This document shows, one piece after another, positions 1 through 8,448 of a stretch of DNA of 64,000 bases. The first letter of the stretch is position 1. The number at the start of each line of letters is the position of its first letter. A model generated the notes under the pieces. That model made no database searches and was not told where the DNA came from. It worked only from the letters and a program-made list of their open reading frames with translations. Both the position numbers and the translations under genes were made by a program. Origin of the DNA: Clostridia bacterium (lineage in GTDB: Bacteria; Bacillota; Clostridia; Lachnospirales; Lachnospiraceae); contig CAJTHL010000002.1 in the NCBI GenBank assembly GCA_910576205.1, forward strand, positions 62,001 to 126,000. Direction: 5' to 3'.

Positions 1-209
1 CCGATAAAGATCATATAGGCGCAGATAAGGCCGTATCCGATTCCGATGGAAAGGATAATTTCCGGCATGGAAAGCCCGCCGCCGGACAACACGCCGCCCA
101 CCATAAGACAGGGCACGCAGATCATGCCGCCCGCCCAGACCATGGCGATGGAGCCCCAGCTCTGCCGCTGTTCGGCCTTGATCTCAAAACGCGAATTATG
201 TTCATTCAT
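1..209 (-). CDS. Nucleobase:cation symporter-1-like permease (5' part only)
   Basis: Only the first ~69 codons are in the window; the gene runs off the left edge. Translation gives a short charged N-terminus (MNEHNSRFEIKAEQRQSWGS) and then hydrophobic, glycine-rich membrane segments beginning SIAMVWAGGMICVPCLMVGG. This resembles cytosine/purine permeases of the NCS1 (CodB-like) family, which import nucleobases by cation symport. The start is fixed by a consensus AGGAGG at 219-224. It lies downstream of a PucR regulator gene on the same strand but behind a terminator and with its own promoter. PucR-type regulators often control purine or amino-acid catabolism, which fits a nucleobase permease. 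The family call is moderate because most of the protein is missing. Confidence 0.6.
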   Translation of the reverse strand, partial: MNEHNSRFEIKAEQRQSWGSIAMVWAGGMICVPCLMVGGVLSGGGLSMPEIILSIGIGYGLICAYMIFI

Positions 210-262
210 AATACAATTCCTCCTGCAAATTTTAATTCCACATCCGTATTCACATAAATTAG

Positions 263-291
263 ATTATACGTTTATTGCTTCAAAGCGGCAA
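263..291 (-). promoter_or_regulatory. SigmaA-type promoter of the permease gene
   Basis: On the minus strand a -35 TTGCCG (286-291) and a -10 TATAAT (263-268) are separated by exactly 17 bp. It lies between the pucR terminator and the permease start codon at 209. Confidence 0.6.
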
Positions 292-300
292 AGCACAAAA

Positions 301-346
301 GAGACAAAAATACGCCCGCTTTTTTGTCCCAAAGGACAAAGCGGAC
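301..346 (-). terminator. Intrinsic terminator after the PucR regulator gene
   Basis: On the minus strand an imperfect hairpin (314-346; arms contain GTCCGCTTTGTCC and GGACAAAAAAGCGGGC) is followed by GTATTTTTGTCTC. It lies 35 bp past the pucR stop codon. Confidence 0.55.
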
Positions 347-380
347 GTTGGTAGAGAGCCGTAAACGGAAATACAGCGGC

Positions 381-1982
381 CTATGGCCCTCCCGTCAGCC
401 GCAGAAGAGCCGCCGCCCGATAGAGCGGATACACCTGGGGCATGCTGTCCAGATCGCATCCCAGCAGGGTGCGGATACGGCCCAGACGGTATTTGACCGT
501 ATTCTTGTGGAGAAACAGGAGCCTTGAGCAGCCTACCGTGCTGCTTTTTGCGTCCAGGAGATACGTCTCCAGGGTATGGAGGAGAAGCGGATCCGCCTGG
601 GAATCCAGTAAGGGCCTTAAGGGAGCCAGGGACTGGGTAAGCACAGTCTCCCCCTCCTCTGCTTTCCTGTGACAGTCAGCCGCAAATTTCATGTCCTGGA
701 GGGTATAGCAGTTCCAAAGAGGCCAGATTTTCCTGGCAAAGGGAAGCATCTCTACATAGATCAGGAAGCTTTGGCGCACCTCCGCCGTGCGTTCCAGAGG
801 ATGGCAGCAGGTAAGGGTAGTCGAAAAATCCATGGTTTCCAACTGGGCCTGCAGCTCCTGGGAGATACTTTTCCGCTCCGGCGCCTGTTCAATCCAGTCC
901 AGAAACACCACCAGATACCCCTCGTAAAAATCCGCCACCACCGTATGGCAGTAGTGATCCAGGTATTCCCGCAAAAAGGGCAGTCCTTCCCTGCGGAAAC
1001 GCTCCCGCTTTTGCTCCTCACAGTCCAGAATCCACATTTCATGGATATCCGCCACATTAATATGGAAAAGATCTGCCAGCTGGCGCATTTTAATCGGCTT
1101 GTCCTGGAGAATGGCACGGATCAGCTCACGGGCGGCCACCTCCTCCTGCTCCTGTCCCCAGATATTGACGCCAAGCTGCATTACCTCCATGGCCTGCTCC
1201 AGCAGGGAGGGCTCCAGAGGAAGCCCCTCCTTGAATAGCAGAAGCTCAAGCTTTGGCCCGTGATCGGGAGAGATGGTAAAGCGGCTGAGAAAGCCCTCCG
1301 GCAATATACTGCAGGGCATGGTGCCCTGGTCCGGGGGCAGGGCGTCCAGGCTTTCCAGGCCCGCCCTTATACTCTCCTCCAGGCTTCTGGGCCAGGCTGC
1401 AATAAGCAGGGGCTTAAACGCGCTGTCGCATAAAAGGACAGAGGCGGACAGCCGGTCGCTGAGCATTTTCAGAATGGTAGGCACAGACCTCTGGTGTGGG
1501 GGCAGAGGCGTCACCTGGGCCAGAATTTCCGATGCCAGGGAATCCTGGCGGCTCCGGTTCTGGTAAATCAGAGACGTTACATCGCTGATTACTTCCCCGT
1601 AGCGCAGGGTGGGATCTCCCTCGGGCATAACGATCAGCACAAAATCCATCTCGTCGGCAAGACAGCGTATCCTGGGGTGAATCTCTTTCAGATAAATGCC
1701 CACGTAAAAGAGGATAAGGCCCACTTCCCCGCCCTCTGCCAGACGTTTCATATTAATATACTGCTGTTCCACATTATCCATCATATTTAGGAAGCCCGTA
1801 ATTACAATCTCACTCCCGTAATATTCCCCCTGGGGAAACACCTCGTCCACAAGAACGCCGGGATCCGTGGACTCCAGCACCGAGATAGAGGAAACCACCT
1901 TGGAAAGCCCCCCGTGGCCGGCAATAACTTTTGCCTGGCGAAGGGAGGGAAGCTTTAATAAATCCGAAACCGTTACACTCAT
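381..1982 (-). CDS. PucR family transcriptional regulator
   Basis: A 533-aa regulator with the usual PucR layout. The N-terminal PucR domain (about residues 1-125, starting MSVTVSDLLKLPSL) is followed by a variable central region. The C-terminal HTH_30-type helix-turn-helix spans about 470-530, with the hallmark LLFLHKNTVKYRLGRI. In Gram-positive bacteria this family activates purine, amino-acid or sugar catabolic genes in response to a metabolite sensed by the N-terminal half; the inducer cannot be read from sequence. A Shine-Dalgarno GGAGAA sits at the edge of the 105-bp repeat array just upstream. The next gene on the strand is a probable nucleobase permease, a plausible target. Confidence 0.85.
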   Translation of the reverse strand: MSVTVSDLLKLPSLRQAKVIAGHGGLSKVVSSISVLESTDPGVLVDEVFPQGEYYGSEIVITGFLNMMDNVEQQYINMKRLAEGGEVGLILFYVGIYLKEIHPRIRCLADEMDFVLIVMPEGDPTLRYGEVISDVTSLIYQNRSRQDSLASEILAQVTPLPPHQRSVPTILKMLSDRLSASVLLCDSAFKPLLIAAWPRSLEESIRAGLESLDALPPDQGTMPCSILPEGFLSRFTISPDHGPKLELLLFKEGLPLEPSLLEQAMEVMQLGVNIWGQEQEEVAARELIRAILQDKPIKMRQLADLFHINVADIHEMWILDCEEQKRERFRREGLPFLREYLDHYCHTVVADFYEGYLVVFLDWIEQAPERKSISQELQAQLETMDFSTTLTCCHPLERTAEVRQSFLIYVEMLPFARKIWPLWNCYTLQDMKFAADCHRKAEEGETVLTQSLAPLRPLLDSQADPLLLHTLETYLLDAKSSTVGCSRLLFLHKNTVKYRLGRIRTLLGCDLDSMPQVYPLYRAAALLRLTGGP

Positions 1983-1995
1983 ACTGATTTCTCCT

Positions 1996-2338
1996 ATTCC
2001 AGTACCGCATCCCCCCCTCCCAGGACCCTGGTGTTCTGGAAGAATTTCCGGCTGCTTCGCATCCTAAAATCCTTCCGGGGCCCTGTCCGGGGAGATGCTG
2101 TTTCCAGTACCGCATCCCCCCCTCCCAGGACCCTGGTGTTCTGGAAGAATTTCCGGCTGCTTCGCATCCTAAAATCCTTCCGGGGCCCTGTCCGGGGAGA
2201 TGCTGTTTCCAGTACCGCATCCCCCCCTCCCAGGACCCTGGTGTTCTGGAAGAATTTCCGGCTGCTTCGCATCCTGAAATCCTTCCGGGGCCCTGTCCCT
2301 AAGGGACGCCTTCGGTGTCCGGGCAGATGCTGTTTTTA
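1996..2338 (-). repeat. Three tandem copies of a ~105-bp dispersed intergenic repeat
   Basis: The motif AGTACCGCATCC recurs at 2001, 2106 and 2211, a period of 105 bp, with nearly identical intervening sequence. The third copy carries an extra ~25 bp near its end (around 2298-2323) containing the palindrome GTCCCTAAGGGAC. Related elements lie at 8327-8435, 47727-47900 and 61769-61872. Each unit has a potential stem (GGAAGAATTT with AAATCCTTCC) and, at the gene-proximal end, CCAGGGTCCTGG. The array fills the gap between DUF554 and the pucR-type gene and ends 14 bp from that start codon. It is shown as minus strand because the following gene is. Confidence 0.9.
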
Positions 2339-2347
2339 ACGTTATGT

Positions 2348-3064
2348 TTAGGGGAGAAATGCCCAGGCCACCGCCACAAGCAATGTGGGCAGCAGGTTTG
2401 CCACCTTGATTTTGTTTCCCCAGATCAAGTTTAAGCCCACGCAGAAGATCAGCATGGAACCTGTGAGGGAAAGGTTTGCCATGGCCGCCTCTGTGAGAAG
2501 GGGCTCGATAAAGGTGGACAAAAGTGTAATGCTCCCCTGGAAAATGGCCACGGGAATGGCGGAAAAAATACAGCCCTTTCCCAGGGAAGCCGTCATGACA
2601 AACACCATAATAGTGTCCAGCACAGTCTTGGCCGCCAGAATGGAATAATCTCCGTAAATCCCGTCCCTGATGGCGCCCACCACGGCCATGGCCCCTATAC
2701 AGATGGTAAAAGAGGTGGTGAGAAAGCCCTCGATAAACCGGGTGTCTTTGTTGCTTTTGGTCCGTTCCCTAAGCCAGACGCCGAAATCTTCCATGTGCTT
2801 TTCCAGGTTCAGACACTCCCCCAGAAGGGCCCCTGCCACAAAGCACACAATCATCATCATGCTGCCCTGGCTTGTAAGGCCTCCTTCCACGATTTTCAGC
2901 ATTTCTTCCATAGTCCCGGAAATGCCCAGGAACATTACGGCCAGGCCGGAGGCCTGTATTAGTATTTCCTGGAAACGCCTGGAAAGCCCCTTTCCCATAA
3001 GAAGCCCCAGAAGCCCTCCGGCCAGCACCCCGGCAACGTTGATGACGGTTCCTAATCCTGCCAT
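2348..3064 (-). CDS. DUF554 (YdfK-like) integral membrane protein
   Basis: A 238-aa protein with seven or so hydrophobic segments and glycine-rich loops. Typical DUF554 features include the start MAGLGTVINVAGVLAGGLLGLLMGKGL, the segment FCVGLNLIWGNKIKVANLLP near the C-terminus and FTICIGAMAVVGAIRDG in the middle. It is predicted to sit in the cytoplasmic membrane. The family is widespread in Firmicutes and has no established function. Length and start match the family. The next gene on the strand is the pucR-type regulator, separated by the repeat array; co-transcription cannot be judged. Confidence 0.85.
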   Translation of the reverse strand: MAGLGTVINVAGVLAGGLLGLLMGKGLSRRFQEILIQASGLAVMFLGISGTMEEMLKIVEGGLTSQGSMMMIVCFVAGALLGECLNLEKHMEDFGVWLRERTKSNKDTRFIEGFLTTSFTICIGAMAVVGAIRDGIYGDYSILAAKTVLDTIMVFVMTASLGKGCIFSAIPVAIFQGSITLLSTFIEPLLTEAAMANLSLTGSMLIFCVGLNLIWGNKIKVANLLPTLLVAVAWAFLP

Positions 3065-3107
3065 ATGTAAATCTCTCCTTATCCTGTCAGATTCCTGTAT
3101 GCTGTCT

Positions 3108-3835
3108 CTACAGCGGATAATCCGGATTTTTGTCTCTTCGTTTCTTTTTGCACAGCAAGTCCGTGCAGTTGCGGCATTTCAGCGCGTCGTTTGTCCCCTC
3201 AAAGAACCGTTTTGGGTAGCGGTACACCCGGTATTCCCACAGAAGAAACACAAAGAGGGCCGCTGCCACAAGGCTTCCGCAGAAAAAGCTCCTGACGCCT
3301 GCCAGAGGCGTCACCATCATGAGATGATCCCAGTTAAAAATCCGGCATGTAGTGCAGCAGCGGTTTTTCAAAAACCAGTCCCGGAAAGGGCACCACACCA
3401 CCACGCAGATAAGATCGCAAACGTAAAAAAAACGGCAGCCAGAAAAAGCTCTTTCTCCCCCAGAATCCTGCGCTTAAAAAGGCTCCCCAGCGCCACCCCG
3501 AGGGCAATCCATAAAAACAGCACGCCCAGGGCCCGCCGTGTATCGGCGCGAATACAGGCCCGCAGCTTTTCCTCCGGCGCAGGCACAGCGGCCGGTACAA
3601 AATACGCCTTCAGATGCTTTTTTGCCCCCAGAGCCAGGGTTCCCGGAATGGGGAATACCTTTAAGACCATATCCGTTATCCAGACCGCCCATAAGAGATG
3701 CAGCGGGGAAAACGCCTGGAAAAACTGCCCGGTTTCCAGCACGCGGAAGCTTTCCGGGCGCAGAAAATACAACGCGAAAACGGCGGTAAACACCAGGACG
3801 CGAAACACCAGGCGGCCCTCATACTTTTTTCTCAT
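3108..3835 (-). pseudogene. Frameshifted membrane protein with cysteine-rich C-terminus
   Basis: Two overlapping minus-strand frames encode one protein. The first (start ATG at 3835, Shine-Dalgarno GGGAGGAAC) gives three or four membrane segments and ends in a stop at 3368. The second continues with CPFRDWFLKNRCCTTCRIFNWD, another membrane segment, and a tail LKCRNCTDLLCKKKR. The join lies in GTGGTGGTGTGGTGCCC (around 3391-3403); removing a 5-bp TGTGG unit restores one frame reading AWWCPFRDW. The paired CCxxC and CxxC...C motifs resemble an uncharacterised conserved membrane family from memory. The break could be a genuine recent mutation or a sequencing error. No function is assigned. Confidence 0.7.
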
Positions 3836-3913
3836 TTTTCTGTTCCTCCCTAAGGGACAGCCTGAAAAGTCCCGGAATGCAGATTCTGCCAGACAGAATC
3901 CCTGACAAGACAA

Positions 3914-3951
3914 AATCTCCGACAGCTTCAATCCTGAATCTGTCGGAGATT
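3914..3951 (-). terminator. Intrinsic terminator after the sensor kinase gene
   Basis: Perfect 12-bp arms AATCTCCGACAG (3914-3925) and CTGTCGGAGATT (3940-3951) flank a 14-nt loop. On the minus strand the stem is followed by TTGTCTTGTC. It lies 23 bp beyond the kinase stop codon. Confidence 0.75.
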
Positions 3952-3973
3952 ATAACACAACCACATGCAAAAA

Positions 3974-6307
3974 TCAATGTTCCAGACTACTCTCCCGGGC
4001 TTCCTCACCGGTGTAAAGGGGCCATGTAACCTGGGCTTTAAAGAGGTCCCCGTCTATAAAGATCTGGAAAATCCCTCCTTGCAGCTCCACAAAGCTCCGG
4101 GCAATGGCAAGGCCTAAGCCGCTGCCCTCTGTATTCCGGGACAAGTCTCCCCGGACAAAGCGCTCCGTGATCTCCTCCGGGTCAAAGTTCAGCTCCGTGG
4201 CGGACATATTCTTCATGGTTACCTGGGCGTATGTCTCTGTCTGCCTGATCTCGATATATGCCCGGGAGCCTGCCATGGAGTATTTCACAATATTTCCAAG
4301 AAGATTTTCAAAAATCCTGCAGGTTTTCTGCCCGTCCAGATAGCAGAGCGTCTTTTCCCCGGGGAAATCCCACCGGAAGGTAAGCCCGGACTCTTGAAGT
4401 CTGTCCTCCATCTCCAGGCGCACCTGCTTCAAAAGGTTCACCAGATCCACAGGCTCTTTGTGAAGCGTCACGTTTGCGCTCTCCGCCTTGCTGACCTCAA
4501 AGAGATCCTCGATAAGAGAGCGCAGGCGGCCCGACTTCTTCTCCAGGGTAGCAATATAGGAGGCCCGTTCCTCCGGGGTGATATCCTCATTTTTCAGAAG
4601 ATCCACATAGGTAATAATGGCCGTCAGCGGTGTCTTCAGATCGTGGGACACATTGGTGATAAGCTCTGTCTTCATGCGCTGGCTCTTCACCTCCTGCTCC
4701 ACAGCCTCCTTAAAGCCGTTCTGCACCCGCAGAAGCTGTACCTTTAGGGGATTGAAAATACCAAGATCCTGGGGCAAAGCCACGTTTAACTTCCCCTCCG
4801 CCATCTGGTTTGCGGCGTCCACAAGGGTCTGGTACTGGCTTTGCAGCGTCCCGTAGTAATTCCGCATCAGAAGATACAGGCCGATGGAATACAGCACCAG
4901 TCCCGCGATACCGAAGAACCACATGGAGCACAGCACAATAAGGATTGCCAGATTGATGAATACCAGCTTAAGCACCGTCTTATTGGCGGACTCTGTAATG
5001 TCAATACGGGTTAAGTATACGTAGAAGCATTTACAAGACTTCCCCAGAAATGCGCCCAGCCGGGAAACTGCGCTTCGCTCCTTAAGATATGCCAGGAATC
5101 CGCCCTTTGTCCGGGGCCACAGCACCAGAATGCTCCAGACAACCACCTGGACGAAAATCATCCACAGAAAGATATTGTAGCCTGTTACAAGAATCTCCGC
5201 CGCCCATTCCAGGTAATTGCTGGAAATCAGATTCTTTTTCATGTCCCCGGTATAGGTGGCGCAGACAGCCGAAACAGAGAGTTCATAAAACGCCGCGGAT
5301 AAAAAAAGGCCGGGAACACAACACTCCATGGGAAAAGCAAAAATCCCTTTTGCAAGCATTCCACGCTTTTGTCCCCATCTCCCCAGAATTACAGCCATGA
5401 CAACGGACAAAACCATCACTCCCAGAAACAGGGCGCTTCCGCCATTGTCCGCATAGAGAGAGAGTTTTCCCCAATAGGTTTCCCAGTAAGGCGTCTCTGT
5501 CCCCATGTCCAGGATATCGTTGACGCATCCGTAAAAAATATTCATGTTTCTGGGAGCCTGGGCGTCCACGGCACGCCCATCCACGTAAATATTCCCCAGA
5601 ACATTTATGTGGCGCATGCCCTGCAGCTTCCGGTACAGCTCGACCGAATCGATGTTGGAGGATGCCAGAACCTTTACCTGCCCGTATTCGTCATATTGCA
5701 GGATAAACCAGATATCATAGTAGGTGCTATCCAGTGTGTTTTCTTCCATATCCTCCTTTGTCTGAACCCAGTCAAGGATATTCTCGTCCCCAATGTTAGT
5801 AAGAACCTGTTCTGTATCCATGTTAAAGGCCCGGTAATCCCAGGAGCCTTCCATATTGGAGAAAGCAGTCTGCCAGCCCAGGATACGGTTGGAGATCTCA
5901 TCTCTCACACTGGTGTATAATAAGTCGATATCTTGTGCTTCCGCAGACAGTTCTCTCCCCTGGTACTTTCCCTGGTAGAGGGATCTCAACTCCGGAAACA
6001 GGATTTCCTCTGAGGCAACGCCCTCCCCGGCGTTCATCTTCTCAAAATCCACATAGAAAAGATATCCGTTCTGCCAGATCGTCTGCACCATGTCGTCGTC
6101 TATCTGCCATTGGGCAGCACACTCCGCCGTGGCATAATCTTCCCGGGAACGCGCAAGCTCCCAGTCCTTTGTGAGCCTCTGTCGTTTCCATTCCGCCATC
6201 TCCCCGATGGGTCTGTAAAAGCAGATGGCGCCAAGGGCCACAGCAAGGCTGAAAACAAATAGTATCAGATATAGGACTCTATGCCTGTTTTTCAATTTTA
6301 TATCCAA
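3974..6307 (-). CDS. Sensor histidine kinase with multi-pass membrane region
   Basis: A 777-aa kinase. One membrane segment lies near residues 12-32. A ~250-residue extracytoplasmic region follows, then several more membrane segments between about 285 and 490 and a HAMP-like linker. The DHp domain has the H-box SHDLKTPLT (phospho-acceptor His about 555). The ATPase domain has a recognisable N-box (FENLLGNIVKYS) and G-box (EGSGLGLAIA). It overlaps the response-regulator gene by 29 bp, so the two are translationally coupled partners. The signal is unknown. The layout, with a large extracellular domain plus a multi-helix bundle, is longer than typical OmpR-partner kinases. Confidence 0.9.
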   Translation of the reverse strand: MDIKLKNRHRVLYLILFVFSLAVALGAICFYRPIGEMAEWKRQRLTKDWELARSREDYATAECAAQWQIDDDMVQTIWQNGYLFYVDFEKMNAGEGVASEEILFPELRSLYQGKYQGRELSAEAQDIDLLYTSVRDEISNRILGWQTAFSNMEGSWDYRAFNMDTEQVLTNIGDENILDWVQTKEDMEENTLDSTYYDIWFILQYDEYGQVKVLASSNIDSVELYRKLQGMRHINVLGNIYVDGRAVDAQAPRNMNIFYGCVNDILDMGTETPYWETYWGKLSLYADNGGSALFLGVMVLSVVMAVILGRWGQKRGMLAKGIFAFPMECCVPGLFLSAAFYELSVSAVCATYTGDMKKNLISSNYLEWAAEILVTGYNIFLWMIFVQVVVWSILVLWPRTKGGFLAYLKERSAVSRLGAFLGKSCKCFYVYLTRIDITESANKTVLKLVFINLAILIVLCSMWFFGIAGLVLYSIGLYLLMRNYYGTLQSQYQTLVDAANQMAEGKLNVALPQDLGIFNPLKVQLLRVQNGFKEAVEQEVKSQRMKTELITNVSHDLKTPLTAIITYVDLLKNEDITPEERASYIATLEKKSGRLRSLIEDLFEVSKAESANVTLHKEPVDLVNLLKQVRLEMEDRLQESGLTFRWDFPGEKTLCYLDGQKTCRIFENLLGNIVKYSMAGSRAYIEIRQTETYAQVTMKNMSATELNFDPEEITERFVRGDLSRNTEGSGLGLAIARSFVELQGGIFQIFIDGDLFKAQVTWPLYTGEEARESSLEH

Positions 6308-6992
6308 CTCCCCATACCACCTTTAAATATTTGGGTTCCCGGGGATTTACCTCAATCTTTCCGCGGATATTCCGGATGTGTACCATAATGGTATCCGTAC
6401 CTACGGGGTTCTCGTTCCAGACCCGCTCGTAGATTTCCTCCGCCGAAAAGACTCTGCCGGGACTCTTTATCAGCAACTGCAGGATCTTAAATTCCATGGG
6501 CGTCAGCCGCACCGGCTGCCCGTCCACATGCACCTCTTTTGTCTCATCGTTCAGCTCCAGGCCGCCGATTAAAAAGACATGCTCGTTTTTCTTTTTTTCC
6601 TGGTCTCCCAGCGCCTCCAGATACTTGCTGTAGCGGCGCAGATGGGAGTTTACCCTGGCCAGAAGCTCCAGGGGTGTAAAGGGCTTTGTCACATAGTCGT
6701 CCGCACCCATGTTGAGGCCCATGATCTTATCCACCTCTTCGGACTTGGCGGAAAGCATAATCACGGGGAAATCATAGCTCTGCCTTAGCTTTATTACCAT
6801 GGTGATTCCGTCCATGCGGGGCATCATCACATCCACAATGGCCAGATGGGGCGGCTGTTCCTTTACGGCGCGAAGCCCGTCGAGCCCATCCGCTGCCTGG
6901 CTTACCAGGTAGCCCTGGCTTTTTAAGTAAATGGCAACGCCCTCCCGTATCTCCTTATCATCTTCCACTACCAGTATCCGGTATTGTTCCAT
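6279..6992 (-). CDS. OmpR/PhoB family response regulator
   Basis: A 237-aa two-domain regulator. The receiver domain has the acidic pair (VVEDDKE), phospho-acceptor Asp54 in AIVDVMMPRMDG, and the conserved Lys in YVTKPFTPLELLARV. The C-terminal winged helix (about 140-235) has RLTPMEFKILQLLIKSPGRVFS and TIMVHIRNIRGKIE. It is the cognate regulator of the overlapping downstream kinase. A terminator separates it from the HAD phosphatase gene upstream, so the pair should have its own promoter in 6993-7119, where I see no convincing -35/-10 pair. Confidence 0.93.
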   Translation of the reverse strand: MEQYRILVVEDDKEIREGVAIYLKSQGYLVSQAADGLDGLRAVKEQPPHLAIVDVMMPRMDGITMVIKLRQSYDFPVIMLSAKSEEVDKIMGLNMGADDYVTKPFTPLELLARVNSHLRRYSKYLEALGDQEKKKNEHVFLIGGLELNDETKEVHVDGQPVRLTPMEFKILQLLIKSPGRVFSAEEIYERVWNENPVGTDTIMVHIRNIRGKIEVNPREPKYLKVVWGVGYKIEKQA

Positions 6993-7119
6993 GTCCTGTT
7001 ACACTCCTGTCTGTTTTTCTCATCATGATACTTCTCTCCTCCTTTCCCCGCCGCTTTTGGATGTTTTTATCCTAAGGGAAAAATCCAAAGAGCATAGGGA
7101 GAAAAAACGAAAGAAATTC

Positions 7120-7161
7120 AAAAGAAACCCAGATTTCCGTTTTTGGAATTGAGTTTCTTTT
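7120..7161 (-). terminator. Intrinsic terminator after the HAD phosphatase gene
   Basis: Perfect 9-bp arms AAAAGAAAC (7120-7128) and GTTTCTTTT (7153-7161), with an inner TTCC/GGAA pairing. A T-rich stretch follows on the minus strand. It lies 16 bp after the phosphatase stop codon. Confidence 0.6.
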
Positions 7162-7176
7162 AAATTGTTCTGCTAT

Positions 7177-7959
7177 TTATTCATTTATGAAACCGGCCGT
7201 ATTTTCCTCCACCGGCCCGGCCAGCTTAAGCAAAAGTCCTTTCAGCTCCTGCACGGTCCCCACAATATAATCTGCACCGGCTTTTGCAAGCTCCCCTTCC
7301 GGGGCAAAGCCGAATTCCACTCCCACGCAGGGAACTCCGCACTCCCTGGCTCCCTCCACGTCGTATTTCCGGTCGCCCACCATAAGGATGCCGGAAACCT
7401 TACGGGTATCTTCAGGCTCCCCGCCATCCCTGTTTACGCCGGCTTCTGCCGTCAAAAGGCGGGGATTTTCCTGTCTTTCCAGACATTTGTGTTTAAGGCG
7501 CCGGATGGCCTCCTTAAGCACATCCGTCTTGGACACATGCTTCCCTTCCATATCGGCTCCGGAAACCACGTCAAACCAGGTCAGCAGGCCGTCCTTTTCC
7601 AGTATCTTTTCCGCATAGCCCTCCGGCTTGGAGGTGGCTACTCCCAGGATTATTCCCGCCTTATGTAAGGTCTCAAGCATTTCTGATATGCCCTCATAGG
7701 GGGCGTTCTCATAGACGCCCTTCACCTCGTACCTCTCCCGGTACTTCCAGCGGGCAGCCTCCGCCTGCTCCGCCGTAAAACCGTAGATCTGCATAAACAT
7801 TTCATCCAAAGGCGGCCCGATAAAAAGTTTAAGCTTTTCCTCATCTGTCTCCTTAATCCCAAAAGCTTCCAGGGCATAGCCGACGCTTTTGCAGATGCCT
7901 TCCTGGGAATTGGAAAGCGTTCCGTCCAGATCAAATAAAACCGTGTGAAAATCCTTCAT
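7177..7959 (-). CDS. HAD-superfamily phosphatase, phosphoglycolate-phosphatase-like
   Basis: A 260-aa HAD hydrolase. Motif I is VLFDLDGTLSNSQEG with nucleophile and acid/base Asp residues. A helical cap containing FIGPPLDEMFMQIYGF follows. Motif II is VATSKPEG and motif IV is ILMVGDRKYDVEGARECG. The cap and core match the Gph/PGP group that acts on small phosphomonoesters; the substrate is not readable. Between motifs III and IV there are ~20 extra polar residues (about CLERQENPRLLTAEAGVNRD) not usual in the family. The start at 7959 is chosen over an upstream ATG because GGGAGGAATGAG precedes it. Its ribosome binding site lies inside the end of the preceding gene, suggesting coupling. Confidence 0.85.
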   Translation of the reverse strand: MKDFHTVLFDLDGTLSNSQEGICKSVGYALEAFGIKETDEEKLKLFIGPPLDEMFMQIYGFTAEQAEAARWKYRERYEVKGVYENAPYEGISEMLETLHKAGIILGVATSKPEGYAEKILEKDGLLTWFDVVSGADMEGKHVSKTDVLKEAIRRLKHKCLERQENPRLLTAEAGVNRDGGEPEDTRKVSGILMVGDRKYDVEGARECGVPCVGVEFGFAPEGELAKAGADYIVGTVQELKGLLLKLAGPVEENTAGFINE

Positions 7960-7960
7960 C

Positions 7961-8311
7961 TCATTCCTCCCAGAACCGCTTAATCCCTTTGCGGTACTCC
8001 ACAAAATACCAGATCAGAATTACCAGAAGCACCCCCAGAAGCCCGAAATACAGGTTTCCAAGTGCCACCACTTTGGTGTTTACAATACCTGCCACGCCGA
8101 AAAACACGGTGAAAATCCCCATGGCCAGCGCCCGGGGAAAGAGAAAATTCTTAAAGCCCTCCAGATCCTTACACTTTTTGATATTCATGGTTTTTCCCAA
8201 AAGCACGGATTCCTTGATCTCTCCCGTAAGCTTTAAGAGGATAGCTGCATACGCGATATAGGCGCCGCCAACCACAATAATAATGTCCATCAAAGACGAA
8301 AAATCACCCAT
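7961..8311 (-). CDS. Small membrane protein of unknown function
   Basis: A 116-aa protein with three predicted membrane helices (about residues 8-27, 57-80 and 84-106) and a basic middle loop (KTMNIKKCKDLEGFKN). It ends in a charged tail (EYRKGIKRFWEE). I do not recognise a named family with a function. It ends 1 bp before the HAD phosphatase start, so the two are probably co-transcribed. The ribosome binding site GGAGAT lies at the junction with a copy of the 105-bp repeat, 16 bp upstream. Confidence 0.7.
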   Translation of the reverse strand: MGDFSSLMDIIIVVGGAYIAYAAILLKLTGEIKESVLLGKTMNIKKCKDLEGFKNFLFPRALAMGIFTVFFGVAGIVNTKVVALGNLYFGLLGVLLVILIWYFVEYRKGIKRFWEE

Positions 8312-8326
8312 TTATTTTTATCTCCT

Positions 8327-8435
8327 ATTCCGGTTCCACATCTGCCCTGCCAGGACCCTGGGTACTGGAAGAATTTCCGGCTGCCCTGCATCCCGAAATC
8401 CTTCTGGGGCCTTGTCCAGACTGATGCTGTTTTTC
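8327..8435 (-). repeat. Diverged single copy of the ~105-bp intergenic repeat
   Basis: It shares with the 1996-2338 array the segments CTCCTATTCC at the gene-proximal edge, CCAGGACCCTGG, GGAAGAATTTCCGGCTGC, GAAATCCTTC and GATGCTGTTTTT. It lies between thrC and the small membrane protein gene, 16 bp upstream of the latter's start codon, in the same orientation as the other copies. Confidence 0.85.
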
Positions 8436-8448
8436 CAGTTTCGCAAGT

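Noticed and set aside
1994..2339. Repetitive open frames on both strands across the tandem repeat
   Set aside because: The period of 105 bp is a multiple of three, so any stop-free frame repeats itself. No ribosome binding site and no homology; the same DNA occurs as noncoding repeat elsewhere.
2670..3905. 411-codon plus-strand open frame
   Set aside because: It is antisense to the DUF554 gene and the membrane pseudogene, is rich in Arg/Pro/Ser as expected for antisense of GC-rich genes, and has no ribosome binding site.
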